64,000 nucleotides of DNA, from assembly GCF_020740795.1 (NCBI RefSeq), contig NC_067286.1:84020-148019 (forward strand), read 5' to 3'. The notes beneath the pieces are model-generated. The model saw only the letters and a program-made list of their open reading frames with translations. It was not told where the DNA came from and made no database searches. How positions within the stretch are numbered: position 1 is the stretch's first letter; the number at the start of each line of letters is the position of its first letter. The position numbers and the translations under genes were made by a program. This document shows, piece by piece, positions 12,901 through 25,797 of this stretch. The stretch is from Apus apus (taxonomy: Eukaryota; Chordata; Aves; Apodiformes; Apodidae).

Positions 12901-15900
12901 ATGGCCATGCTGGCAGGAGCCAGTGCTCATACACAGCAGCAAGGGACAAACAAGACAGCAGGCCAGGCCATGCTCAGAGGGACAGAATTACTCCATCCCA
13001 CCCCAGCCCCTGCCCAAATTGTTTGCCAGTGCCACATCTGGCTACTGCTCCCCCAACCTGCTCACTGAGAAGTGGCTTCCCAGGCTGCTGCATGGGCCAA
13101 AGGGAAGGAAACCTGCCTTTCCTGGTCAGACAGGAGATGACATCGTGACTTCCCTTTCCCGTAAGCTTCTAAACACGACGTCCTGCCAAGGGCCACTCCC
13201 CACCGCCCCCGGCCCGCATGCAGACACCCTGGAACCAGGCCGGGAACACCAGGGACAGGCACCACCACCAGCCTGGCTGCACCAACCAGAAGGTCAGCAT
13301 GGTCCACCCAGGAGACCAGATGCCCACCCAGCTTGCTGGAAGCATCCTGCCTCCAGGGAACACACATGAGGACTCTTTGTCCATGGTGGTATCAGACTCC
13401 TGTCCAGGGCTAGGAGTATCCTACAGGCAGAGAGTGGAAGAAGCTGTTTTGCAACCCCCTGCGGACACAGCTGTGCCCATCGTGCCCTACAGGTAGGCCT
13501 GATACCTGCAGAGCTAAGGAGATACCAACACTAACTCCAACACAACATCTGCTTGCTAAGACCACAAGTGAGAGTGCTCTGCTGCCCTCCAGCCTCCCCT
13601 TACACCTCAATTGCTCTGCACAACCCCACAGGTAAGCGGGCACACACAGACAGGGACACTGGCACTCTGTGGTGTTCCCAAGGCTCTCAGAGGCAGGATG
13701 GGGACATTCCCAGGAAGCCAAGCCACAAGTCCCCGTCGTGGCTGAGCAGCTTTGCTCCTCAGGCCCAACCAACTGCCCTGCCCAGGGCAGCTCCTCTTAC
13801 TACCAAAGGAAAGAGAACAGAGAAGGGAAGTGGTTTTCCACCTGAGCCAGCTGCTGAAGACACTGTGCAGAGACCAAGGGAGAGCAGGTTTCCCCATTTG
13901 CCAGACCAGTGTGTTGTGACAGGGAGCTGCAGGGCCCTGGGAGCTCCCTCCAGCAGGTAAGGGCAGAGAAACCCAGAGAAGCAGAGAGGAAGGTGGGCTG
14001 CAAAGCCAGCCTCCCCACATCAGAGAGGATTTCTCCCCAAAGCACCCCCTGGCCATCCTGTCCCGCACCAGACCCTGGCTAGCACCGGGGGGTGACAGCT
14101 CTCCCCCGAGGGGAGCAGCCAGGCGAGCAGCACGGCGTGCCGCGGCACGCTCCCAGGAATGTGCTGCCGCGCTGGGCAAGGGGCCTGCCGGCAGCAGGCA
14201 AACGCGGCGCTGACCCACCCTTCCAGGTCAGAAAAACCTGTCTTTGCAGTTCGAGACACTGCCTCCCTCCCTCCCACGGCAGCTGCCCACACGTGGGCTA
14301 CCTTGCACTGCCATCACCCCTCTGGAGGAGCTGGCAGCACCAGCAGGGAAGCAGCAGAGGGATCTGGGGCTCTTTGCAAAAGAAACCAGCCCAAGCAGAT
14401 GGGGGCAAGAGGAAAGCACGTCAGCTGAGGACAGAGACACCTTCCTCCTCCTGGCCAGGGTGGGAATCGGTTCTCCATATTCTTCTACTCTGAGGTCACC
14501 TCATTCCCTGATAGGAGCGTATACACCCACCCCAGGTAATGGCTCTCCTCCCCAGGAGGTGCTTCTGCAGTTAAAAAAGCCCTGTGAGGTGCATGGGGAG
14601 AGCAGCTCCTCCTGCTCCCACTGCAGGCAGCCCTCCTCCACACTCCTGAGGAAGTGGCAGGGGCAGGTGAGGCTCTGGCTGCTTCCAGGTCCTGGCACCC
14701 CAGAAGGGCTGGCAGCAGGAAGCTGGTGAACTCTGAGCAGTGTTTGCAGTAACTGGGGCCAACACCCCAAGAGTAGGAACTGTCATGGCTGGCGGCACAG
14801 CAACAGTCCCTGCTCCCACACAGCTGATCTGGCACAGGGCTGACACCCAAGCTGCCCACCTAGCACAGACAGGATGCCCTCACATCAACCCTGGAGATGT
14901 TTATAAAGCACACACAGGACTGCACAACCACCCCAGCCAGGCTAAAGGGGAGCGTTCTCAGGGTTCACCCCCCTACCCCGACCCTTCACCTGCCTGTGCT
15001 GAAAATCCAGTCACCCCTGGCCTGGACAAGCACCCCACTGAGACTGTTTTGCCAAGGATTTCAGCCAGCCAGGATGCCTGTACTGACACCCCAGCAGCAC
15101 CCAACAGCCTCAGAGCCACCCCCCATTGTCTGCTACACCAGAAGGCAGGGCTGTGGTTTCACGAAGTAAATCCTGCTCTCCCATCAGCACAAACACCCCA
15201 GCAATGAGCTGTTGAAAATAAACACATGGGGGAAGTGCTCAGCCTTCAGGTCCCCAGGCCCAGGCTAGCACAAGCATTTTTGCAGCACGAAGTCACCACA
15301 GACATGCAGCACAATGTTAGGGACATCTCCCTAGAGGCAGAGGAGCTGGTGTGGAGGCAGGCTGCGGGGCAGCCAAGACTATTCATTCCCACCCTCTAGC
15401 CCAGGGCCCATGCACGCTGCAAGTCCCACTGGGCTGGAAGCAGCAGATGAAGGCAGAGGTGACCAGCACCCCAGTCAAGGGTTCAGCCATGCTGGCACCA
15501 CGCCTGGCAGCCTGTGCTCCTGAGTCACCAGTGTGCCCCTGCACCCAGCAGCCACCTCCACGCCCCAGAGCTTTCAGCCCAAACGAAGAAGCTGGATCCT
15601 CAGGAGAAAACTCTTGCTTCCTCCACAGGGAAACAGAGCAGCTCTGCAGGGGAATCACCCAACAACCACTGCCACCCCACTGCACAGGCTGAGCTTGCAC
15701 AGGAACACAAAGGAGCAAACCCCTCCATGGTCAGTGCTGTGGGGCATGCAGCAGCCGGTGCAGAAGGACAGGCAGGGCTGTGCTGAGCAGCCAGCAGCCT
15801 CCTCATGTGGGAAGGAAGGGGGATTATCAACAGGCACAAGACAGGCAGGAGCCAGACAGACTCATCAGCCCGCTGCTGGGACTTTCCAGTGCAAGAACCA

Positions 15901-18851
15901 GCTCTAAGGAAACGGTTCCCCTGCCCCCAAACAGCCTCCTTGGATGGCAAGAAACAAAGAGAAGGTTGTGGCCACCTTAGGGAACTTGAGGACTTTGGTC
16001 AAAAGCCCGTAAATCCAGCCCCCATCCAACAGCCTTGGGCCAAGACACATTCCTGCACTTGGTGCCAGAGGACAACCTCCTCCGCCTGCCAAGCCCTGTG
16101 TCACACACAGGGGAGCCGCCCAAATCACCCAACAGGTTTGGGTCTTGTCACCACATCCCAGCAACACCTGTTGCCTTTTATGGACCCAAACCAGCCTCAC
16201 AGTTCTGCTCCTCACTGGTGGTCAGGCAGGCATGGGGGAAACAGCCAGGCTGCAGAGACCTGGGGTCTCAGAGCCAGGAGAACTCCATACCTCCCTGGAG
16301 CCAGCACCACTGACTGCAGCCTTGGAAAAAGGGCTCTGTGCTTGCCAGCAGTAAATGACAGTTACCAGGGGTTTTTGGGAAGAGAAACCAAGAGATTTAA
16401 CCAGCACTCTTGCCTAAGGTTAGTCACTGGTAACCTATTTTGAGAAGCCAACAGCCTTCCAGGCATGATCCAAGCTATGCTATTATTTTCTGGATGTCCT
16501 AAAGCCACCCCTCAGTGCAGATGCAATGGACCAAGGCTTATCTCTATAAGAGAGGCTGTAAGAGGGAAGAGATCAGAGGCAATCCAGAGACAGACACTGG
16601 CTGCGTGGTCTGGGCTGGACCGTTCCTCTGACTCCCAGCCCATCTTCAGGGAAGCGATGGCCTCAAGGGCTCCCCAACCACAGCAATCAGGGCCTGACCT
16701 CCCTGTCAGAAGGGAGGAGGCTCACCCCTCCACGGCAGCCCCAGCAAGCCCAGCACACTCCACTAAGTAAGCACTTTCATCCACCCACCCCTTCCAGGAA
16801 GACTCCATGCAAGATTCCAGCAAATGCTGCACATCAGAGGACAGCCACTTGCATGTGACAAGAGTCCTGGCCAAGTCCAGTCAAGCAGAAGGAGAACAGC
16901 ATTTTTATAACTGCCTTTTCACACACACACCCCCCCTTTAAACTGCACAAATAAGCACTGACAAGTAAGAGAAACTGCCTCAACTGTGATGGGAGCAGGA
17001 TGGAGCAAGGCAGGGTAACTGTGAGAACACAAAGAATTCCCCTGCCTGGGCTCCTCCCAGCACAGGGCTTCCCACAGACCTGGTGGATGCTGCCCTGCTC
17101 CTCTGGCCAGAGGCCAGCCAGCCCCAGACCCCTCACGTACAGCAGCACATGCTGCAGACACCAGGAACAGGACCGGGAGGCTGCAAGTCACCAGCCAGCT
17201 GCCTGCCCCACCTCCCCACATCCAGGAGAGCTTCTTGGAAGAGGAAGAGCAAGGCTCAGAAATGAAAGCTTTGAAGACAAGCTGCAACCATGGACTACAG
17301 GATTCACAGAGAACCTGTGTCCTGAGCTCCCTCTACTCCCTGCAGAGTGAAGACAAACTTGTTCTTGATTCCACACTAAGAACTGGGCAGCCGAGTCCAA
17401 CAGCATCCGCACAGTGCAGAGGGGACATCAGATGGACCTGCAGGCAGCTGTAGCTGGACACCACCACAATGCTCCACGTGCCCAGGCAATCCCAGGCACA
17501 CTCAGATGCTCTCCTCCAGCTCACCTGCACAGACAAGGCTGGGTGCCACAGCCCTGGGACAGAGGCCTTCAGCCCCTGCCACAGGCCTCCCAGATAATGC
17601 CCCATTACGCCCATCATCACCAGCTCCATGGAACAGCTCAGGCAACAAGCCCTTGCTGGAGAGGGAGGCACCTCCAGGAGGTCCACCCTCTCTACAACAA
17701 TCAGAGGAAGCTTTGTTGTCCAGGCTCCCTCACTCAAAGCCCAGGGCCATAACGGAGGTGCCCTGCTTCCCTTCCGCGAGGCAGGCCAGCCTGCCTGTGC
17801 CTCACGGATGCCAGAAGCCCTCACGACAGAGGCCAAGCCAAACTTCTGAGCATTCTACCCTAAGCTCTCTGGGACACTCTAAGGAGAAAAGGGAGCGCCC
17901 ACATTGCAGGAGAAAGCAACGCTGCGGAAGGTCACTGACTCCTCGCACAAAAGGCACAGGGCAGGGGGAGGCATCTAAGCTGTCGGCAAATGACAGCGTG
18001 GCCGTGGGGAGCTGCAGAGAAAGCCTCCGGCCGAGCCCCGGCCCTGCCCGCAGCGGGGTCCTGCCTCCCCTGGAAGCGCCTCGGTGTCACTTCTTACCGG
18101 CGACCGCGGCAGGCGGGTCTGTCGGGCTGCCCCGAGCTCAGAGCCATTCCGTGAAGGGACCGGCCGCGACAGGCGCGGAGCCGCCTGCTCCCCCGCACAC
18201 TTGACTCTCCCCGGGCACGCCAGCCCGTCCCCGCCAGAACAAAGGCGCGGGCGAACCAGACACCAGGGGATGAGCCCGTCCTCGGCCAGGACGAGGCCGC
18301 CCCGGCTCGCCCCACGCTGCCGCCGGGGCAGAACCGAAGGCTCGGGCCGTGCCCCGGCCGAGCCCTCGCGGCGGAGCCGAGCGCGACCCCGCACAAAGGG
18401 GAGCGGCAGGGCCCGCCGGTGCCGGCCGCGGGAAGCTGGCACAAGGGCCCCCTTTGTTCCGTGCAGGGAGAGCGGCGGAGGCGGCGGCCGGCACCGTGGG
18501 GGGGAGGGAGCGGGGCGGCCGCCTGGCCCCGCCGCCTTTGTGTCGCTCCCCGCGGGCTGCGGGCGGGCCGGGCCCCGCCAGCGCCCCCGCCAGGGCCGGG
18601 CACCACCACCCCGGCCGGTCCCGCGGGGCGCGGCCCCGCCTGGAGCCCGGCTCCCGGGCAGCGGCACGTCTCCCGGGGCCCAGCGCCAGCCGGCCCCGGT
18701 AGGAGAGCGCGGCGGCCCCGACGGGAGCGCCACAGCGCGGGCCGGCCCGCCCCTCTCCTGCCGCGGGGGCAGAGGCGCCCGGCAGCAGCCGGCAATACCG
18801 GCTGCCCTCCCTCCCCTTCCCTGGGCCAGCGGCGCCGAGAGCAGGACTCAC
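3922..18851 (-). other. CTNND1 5' UTR / long first intron
   Basis: About 15 kb between the predicted noncoding exon 1 and the exon with the start codon. It is moderately GC-rich and has no long or family-like reading frame; the many short open frames on both strands look like chance products of base composition. A second noncoding exon probably lies here, as in human CTNND1, but I cannot place it. Locally AT-rich segments near 5500-5820 and 9570-9760 stand out and could be regulatory. Confidence 0.6.
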
Positions 18852-19260
18852 CGTGGCCGGGCTCCTCTGCGGCGGGCGGGGGCCGGTCCCGCCCCGGGGT
18901 GGCGGCACAGCCGCCCGGAGCCCGCAGGGACCCGCGGGGGCGGCGAGGCTCCCAGCGAGCGGCGGCTGCTGCGGGCGGCGGCCCGGGTCCCGCCGAGCCG
19001 AGCCGGGCCGGGCCGTGCCGGGGCGGCGGAGCGGAGCCGAGCGGAGGGTCGGGCGGGCCGTGCGCCCCGCGCCGCTCCCGCACCTAAAATGGAAGTTGCT
19101 CCGGCGGGGCGGGGCGGGCTCCGCCCCCTGCGTCACGCGCCCCGCGCCAGCGGGGCGGGGTTCCCCGGAGGCACGCGCGGGCGGGGGTCCCGCGGGCGCT
19201 GCCCGGTGGGGTTTGTCCCGTGGGGGCTGCCCCAGGGTGTGCGTGTTTCCCCACTCGGGG
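17950..19260 (-). promoter_or_regulatory. CpG-island promoter of CTNND1
   Basis: Very high GC and CpG density with many GC boxes, typical of a TATA-less vertebrate housekeeping promoter. It contains a strong minus-strand splice donor (CACG|GTGAGT) at 18852, directed toward the CTNND1 coding exons. The placement is inferred from CpG density, the donor and gene order. Confidence 0.7.
18852..19085 (-). other. Probable CTNND1 noncoding exon 1
   Basis: The 3' border is a consensus donor (exon ends at 18852, followed by GTGAGT on the minus strand). The 5' border is a guess within the CpG island, so only the donor end is well supported. It would be spliced across about 15 kb to the start-codon exon. 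Confidence 0.5.
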
Positions 19261-22200
19261 TCTGCCTCTTCGGAGCGGAGACTCCTCCCCGCCTGTCCCG
19301 ACAGAGAGCGGGGGGAGACGCGTGACTCCACCCAGCGTGGAATTGGCCCAGAAGCGGGACTCGGGGGGCGGGGGGGACAGGCTGCAGACCCACCTGGAGG
19401 GTCGCCCTCACCCCTCCTGGCTCCGGGGAGCCTGCGCTGGTTGGAGCCCACCAACGCCCGTCCTGGGGGAGCACCAGAGCCCCCCAGCCAGGAGCTTACT
19501 CCGGGTGGATCCTGACCCCGTGCCCCCACCACCGTGTCCCATGGGCACCTTCCCCCAAGGCCACACGTGGGGGGACACAGCCAGTGGCAGGGACAGGCGT
19601 GCTGCCCAGGGGTCACCTGAAGCCCGCCATTGAGGGGATCGTGGTTGAGGCAACGTGGACAGAGACATGGGATGGGAGATTTAAATATGAGGTTTACTAA
19701 TTGCAACTAATCCAGGCAGATAAATGTAACCCCAGAATGAGGAGCGCTCTGGGAGGGAGCAGGGCCATGTCCCAGGGCTGGCCACTGCTGCTCCGTGGCT
19801 CTGGATGAGAGACGAGGACAGGCAGGAGGCTGCTGCAAGCAGCCATGCACCTGCCCCTTGGTGCTGGAGGATTTCCCCTTCCCCAAGGAGAGGGGATGCA
19901 GAGTCTGCCCCATTCCATGTCACCTGCTGCTCACCTGGAAGAGGTCTGGATCCAGGTCCCCGGAGGTGACAGTCCTGCCTTGTCTCTGGGCTGGCAGGAT
20001 TCTGGCACTGGGGAGAATCCTGCCTGCTCCTGATTGCCAAACTATTGGTGAGACAATGACAAGAGGAAAAGAGTTGAGGAAGGTTTTGGGTGGGGACAGG
20101 TGATTCTTGGGGTAAATATGCATTACTTGGTGAGGCGAGGAGAGAGGAGGCGGGGGAGATGGATCACAGCCTGCCCGTGTCTGGGGAGGGTCATCGCCCA
20201 GCGGGGTGGGGTTCGATACGGGTGCACAAGGTGTCATGACGAGAAACGAGATTCAGTGCATGTGTAGGGCACATGTGAAGGGAGATTATTGGGGTGAGGC
20301 ACCCTAAAATCCTCCTCGATGTCTGATTTGTAGAACAGGTCATCCAGCCTGCTGCCTGTGAGGGGCAGGGAGATCTGGACCCCACTGGTCCCTGGGAGGA
20401 GGGAGGCTTCTCCATCCCACTGCTGGGATCCCAGACCTTCTCCCTTCACTCCTTCATTCTCACTGTCACCCAACACGAATGAGTTGGGCCCCCTGTGGCC
20501 CTGTGCCTTGAGAACTGCTCCCAGACAACAGATAACACTCTGCTGCCCTCCCCTCCTCTTCACCCACAGAGGGAGGGGGGTGGAGGGGTCCACTGAGTCT
20601 TGAGGACAAGGAGGGAGAAGAGGTGCACTTGCAAGTTGTTCTGGGAAGAAAATTCCTTGCCTGTCTCTCCCAGGAATTTCTGACACTTCTGACAGGACAG
20701 CTCTCTCTCAGAGAAAAGGTGTCCAGGACACTGCTGTTCCTGACACAGGCAGCAGGTATGGGGCTGCTGGTGCAGAGCCCGGGGCAGCCTCTGCTGCGCC
20801 TGGGATGCAGCCGCATTGTTGCTGTTTCGATCAGCCCAGAAATGTAACAGCCTTTAAAGTCTTGAGTTTCTTCAAAGATTAAACGCAGCGCTGTGAACAC
20901 GCCTCTGCTGGCTCCCAGCTGGAGTTGGAGTCGGACCTCTTTGAAGCCGGGTGAGCTCTTGTCCTGAGGGCCATGGGATGGAGCTGGGCAGGGTCTATCG
21001 GTGCTGTCAGCCCCGGGCCCAGCCCTGCCCCAGCAGCACGCCCGCTGCTGCACGCGCACCTCTGAAGCAGCCTGAACCCTGATCCTCGGCTCACCTACTG
21101 CGGGTCATGCTCTTGTTTGAATACAACTACTGTGGCAGAGGTGTCCATCCCACTGCTTCCTGGGAAGAAGAGATAGATGTGTCACTCGCATGGAAAGATT
21201 TGCCCTCTTTTGCAGTAATTAGGTGTAATAACATCTTGCACATCCCCTTTCATCCCGCAGCGCTGCTGATGCCTTATCCAGACGAGATGCCCAGAAAATG
21301 CAGCTCCCACCAGAACAGAGCAAGACAACTTGTTTACAGACAGAGCAGAGCTCCTCGCTGCAGGGCAGGAGGAAGGGGAGGCTGCTGACTCCGGGCCCAG
21401 AGCGGTGGTTCAGAGATGGCCTGCATTGTTCTAAATCAGCACAACACGGCACTTCCGCAGCCCTTTTCCTATGGGAATCCTGACAGGTTGTTGTCCTCCC
21501 CCTGCACGAGGGGGAGGCAGCAGGAGAGTGAAAACTCCTCCATCAGACACCAGCACTAAAGGGGAGGAGGGAAGCTGGGGCTGCCAGAACTTTTCAGGTC
21601 CACTTGAAGACACCAGTCAGTAAAGCAGTTCCACAGCCCACCCAACACTTTCCCAGAGCAGTGTCCAGCAGCTCCAGGAGCTCGGTGGGGCACTGAGGCA
21701 GAGGACAGTGTGGTGCCTGCCTCCTGCCCAGCTCCAGACCTGCCCGCTGTCCACCTTTGAGGTCTGACCTGGCTGCATCCCATCATGCCCTTGGACTCTT
21801 AGATTCCTGTCACACCTTTTGCTCAAATGTGCAGAAGACTGAAGTGTGCATCAAAATCCCTTTCCCTCCCAGCCCCACAATGGTCTCTCGCTACTTATAG
21901 TCTCTTCCTCTTTCCACCTCCAGATCTTTTCCCAGCCACAGACCTTTGTCTTCACCCTTCCCTCCTGTGGCAGTTGCAGCAAAGTGTGTGGCACCTCCCA
22001 GGGACACAGAGGCAGCTCCTGCACAACAGTCTAACAACAGAAGCAAAAGAGGACATTGCTGGAAAGCAATTGTGGCTGTCAGTGAGACCCAAGATGAGAA
22101 TTTCCTTTCTCTTACAGAAACCAGCTCAGAATCTGCTGAGTTGGGAGACAGGGGGAAGACATGACTTGTCCTGGCCTCTCTTCCCTCGGCTGCAAAGGGA

Positions 22201-25080
22201 GCCTGGACCAGTGCTGCACATCTAGGCTACCCACAGACTGAGCTGCACTCCCGCCCCAGCGAATCCCACCAGAAGATAAACCCGGCTCAACATTCCCCAT
22301 CCACTGAGTCACACAGGGCTGAGCCCATCCACCCAAGGTCAGGAGGCCCGGCTCAGCAAAGCCAGGGCTGTGCCTCAGGGATCCAGCCTCTGAACCCCTG
22401 GAGGTGGACAGGGATTCATGGTCTGACGCGTTATGCTGGCGTGGTGGCAGGAGCTACAGTCGTGTATTTTAGCCAGGAAATGCAGACATTGGTGTTTAGA
22501 GAGAGGAGTCAATGGGACCAAAGGGTGTCAGTGCTTTTTCCAGCATAGATTATTTGTCTTTGAGCACTAGTAAAAGTTACACTCATAAAAGGCCTCTTCT
22601 ATGTATCTACAATGGGACTGTTTGCTGCTATTGCCAGGTCATATATCAGTAAATTTTAAGGGCAGAGAAGGCTACTGGCGAAGAGCGAAAGGCAGCACAG
22701 CAGCTGCGGGGGTGCAGGGGAGGAGAGAGCTCTGTGTGACAGAGATTGGTGCTGTCACCTCTGTGAGCTACCAAAACTGCCCCAAAACCACAGAAACACA
22801 AAACCTGTTGCCTGTGCTGAACCTGGGGGGACAGCTCCCTGAGCCTGCTAGGAGGGAGCATCTTCCGGGAGAGCTGAGACCAGCCCACAGGCCCATCCAC
22901 CACCCCCAGCCCACTGCCTGCTCTGCCCTGATTGCAGGGAAAGTGACATCCATCCCTTCCCACACTTGCCTCCAGCTCTACTCACTGCCACCGGACATGC
23001 TGGGTTGTCCCTGGCTCGGCTCTGCTCCTGGCTGCAGGGCTGCCTCTGCAGGACATTGGGAGCCCACCATCCACAGGGGACCCACGAGCCAGATTAGCAC
23101 CTGAGACACCTTCCAGGTTAAAAACTCTTTCTGCAGGACAAGGAGGTCCATGTGGCAAGGGTGGACTCTGCCCTTCCACAGGGGAATGCGTGGGAGCCGT
23201 TTTGCACGGCATGAGCACGAATGGTGCCTCTGGAGCTGAGGGACTTTGTTCCCTCTGTCAGCTCCAGACCCCCTGTGCTTCCCGCCAGGGGTGCAGGATG
23301 TGCGTGTGCCCCTTGTCTGAGGAGGTGGCTGCAGGACCAGCTCTCCACTCCTCCTGTGGACAGAAGAGCTGCTGGCAGCCCTGTGTCCCAGCACAGGGCG
23401 CAGACACGGGTCACTCACCCTGCCTCTGGGATGGCCTCAGGAATGGGAAGACAGACACAGAGGGACACAGAGGGGAAGGAAGAGCCTGGCCATGCCTTGG
23501 CGTCCTCCCTGGGTGGACAGGCAAGTGTGGCTTGTCCTCCACAGCCAGAGCAAGGCAACCGGATGAGCACCTCGCTCCGAGCCTGGGAGGGGATTTCTCA
23601 AGCCACATGACAGGGAGGAGCAGAGACGCCAGGCACTTCTCCTAAGGACTAGTGCTCTTGGTGGAGCCAGTGAGGCAAGGGCAGCCCCTCCACCTCCTTT
23701 TGCAGCGGGGTCATACAGACACTGGGCAAGCTTGGACATGGGCAGCAAGTCCTGTCCTGCAGTCAGCACCAAAGACTGGAGCTTCTCCAGTGCTTGGGAC
23801 ACTGCCTCACCTGCTGATTGCAGGGTGAAGTCCTCTGCTATCAGTGCCTTGAGATTTCATTCTGCTTCACCTCGGTTCTGTGTCTTTCCCTTGACATCTC
23901 TGCCCCCGTCAGCTCACCCAGCTGGAAGGTGATTTCCACTGCTGTCCCCTCACTTGCAGGCTCCCTGTCACAGCACCCACTGGCACCTTGGCCTTGGCTG
24001 GAGAGGAAGGGGTTTTCCTCTTAGCTTCACTTCTGATCCCCACACAATGAACGCCCCTCTTCCTACCCAGGCATGACACAAAATAATGGAAGTCCAGAGA
24101 GCTCAGATGTCCTAGGGCCAGCTGTGTCTCCTCTGCAGGGTTGTGGAGGTCTTCTCTGTGGCTGAAGTTGCTTCCCATGGGGAGCCTTCCAGGGCATGGG
24201 GGCTGATGTAGACAGCAGGCTGAGGACTGATTTAAAAACATGAGGCAGCAGTAGTCAGGCTCTGAAGGCAGGCACGCTCCTCAGTCACTATCTAGATCCA
24301 TCCACTCACAGGAATACAGGTTTTCCAAGTGACAGCTCCAATCACTGTAATTCTAAAAGATTGCAAGGGGTGGGAGAAGAAACAGTGCTGTTTTTCTTCT
24401 ATTTTTATGAGCATATGATAGCACTTTGATACAAAATTACGTGTTTTGCTGTATCCCTTGGCATTTACGGCCAGGCTCCAAGCCACCCGAGGGCAGTGGA
24501 AATCCTGCCACGAACCTCAGAGTCGCTGGCCCAGGCTCATCTCCAGGAACTTTCTTTCTTGATTTGTGTCCATTTTGCATGCAGCAAAAATGGAGGAAAA
24601 AAGCACCCTCACATGTCAAAGCAGATGAAAACCCATCTGCAAAGCCAAGGAAAGTACCAGAGGATGATATTGCATTTGAAAACTTTGTAGGTTTAAAATC
24701 TACAGCGTCATTTAGACTCGTATTTTTCTGCAGCTCCTGAAATGTCCACCCACTTTGGTTGTTTGTAAGAAGAGCTAATATCTCCAGGCAATTGGGCTGG
24801 GATGGTTATAATTGCTGTTCATGTGTGTGGAGTGACTGACGCAGATGTTTTTACAATGGATGCTTTATCAAGTGACAAAATACTTTCAAACTAAGTAGGC
24901 ACCATCCTTCGTGTGAAGGACGGCTTCCAAAATACCCACCATCAGCCTCTCTCTTTCTGCCCGGCTCCTCCCAAGAGGAGCCAGCGCGCTGGGAAAACGG
25001 GCAGGGCCACAACAGGTTTTGGAAATCGCAAACGAGGCCCAGCACAGGGCACTGAACTAACGCGCTCCAGGGCCAGCCTG
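19261..25080. other. Intergenic region, no supported gene
   Basis: About 6 kb between the CTNND1 promoter and the BTBD18 promoter. Open frames such as the one at 20234-20686 on the minus strand have no recognisable domain and no flanking exon partner. The segment 24290-24890 is markedly more AT-rich than its surroundings and has motif-like clusters that could mark an enhancer. Otherwise I see nothing. Confidence 0.55.
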
Positions 25081-25119
25081 CTCACTCACCAGCTGCAGCA
25101 TCCCTCAGCGCCTGCGCCA

Positions 25120-25500
25120 GGCCCCAAGCGGGACGCCAGCTCCCAACGAGCCGCCAGCTTCCTCCTCCAGGTGCCGGGCAGCGCGGACGGGGCCCGAGGG
25201 GGATGGCCGGGCGCCCTGAGGCGGCAGAGCCGGCCAGGGCCCGGCCCCGCGCCCCCCCCCACCCCAGCCCCCCGCAATGGCGGCCAGGCCGCCGCCCGCA
25301 GCCTCCCCGCCCTCGCGCCCTCCCGCCACAATCCGCGCCGCACCCCGATTGGCTGGCGGGGCGCGATTGGCAGCTGGGGGGGCCAATAGCGGGGCCAGGG
25401 CTGGGCGGGGCGGAAGCCGGGCGGGGCGGCGGGCGCGAGGCGCGGGCGGCGAGGCGAGGCGCGGGGCCGCTCCCGCCGCAGGTACGTGCGGGCCGGGCCG
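25120..25500 (+). promoter_or_regulatory. CpG-island promoter of BTBD18 with three CCAAT boxes
   Basis: A dense CpG island carries ATTGG at 25348-25352 and 25366-25370 and CCAAT at 25383-25387, all within 40 bp, plus GC boxes. A plus-strand donor (CGCAG|GTACGTG) near 25480 could end a noncoding first exon, with the acceptor at 25790 just before the BTBD18 start codon. The exon 1 start is not determined. Confidence 0.6.
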
Positions 25501-25797
25501 GGCCGGGCTGCGGGGCTCGCCTCGGGCTCCAGACCCGCCCGTCGTCCCTCCGACAGCGCCGTGGGCGGCGCCCTCTGGTGGCCGCTGGGCCGCGGCACGG
25601 GCACGTGGGGCGAGACCCGCACACGGGAGGGGCGCGGGGCTCCGCGGAGCGTGGCAGAGACACGGCCCCTTGCGTGGCTGCGGGGGCGACGCAGGACGCG
25701 CCTGCCCCCCGGTCCCGCGCAGGCCCTGCCGCAGCCCGGTGCCAAGCCGCTCGGGGCAGCCCTAAGCGGCGGAGCGGGCTGTCCCCGCAGGGCACCC

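Noticed and set aside
18084-19706. Very long Arg/Pro/Gly/Ala-rich open frames on both strands (up to 522 aa)
   Set aside because: They lie in the CTNND1 CpG island, where few stop codons occur by chance in any frame. No domain is visible.
20234-20686. 150-aa minus-strand open frame with an acidic C-terminal part, in the CTNND1-BTBD18 gap
   Set aside because: No recognisable domain, no exon partner or promoter, and overlapping frames on the same strand are equally long. Composition alone can explain it.
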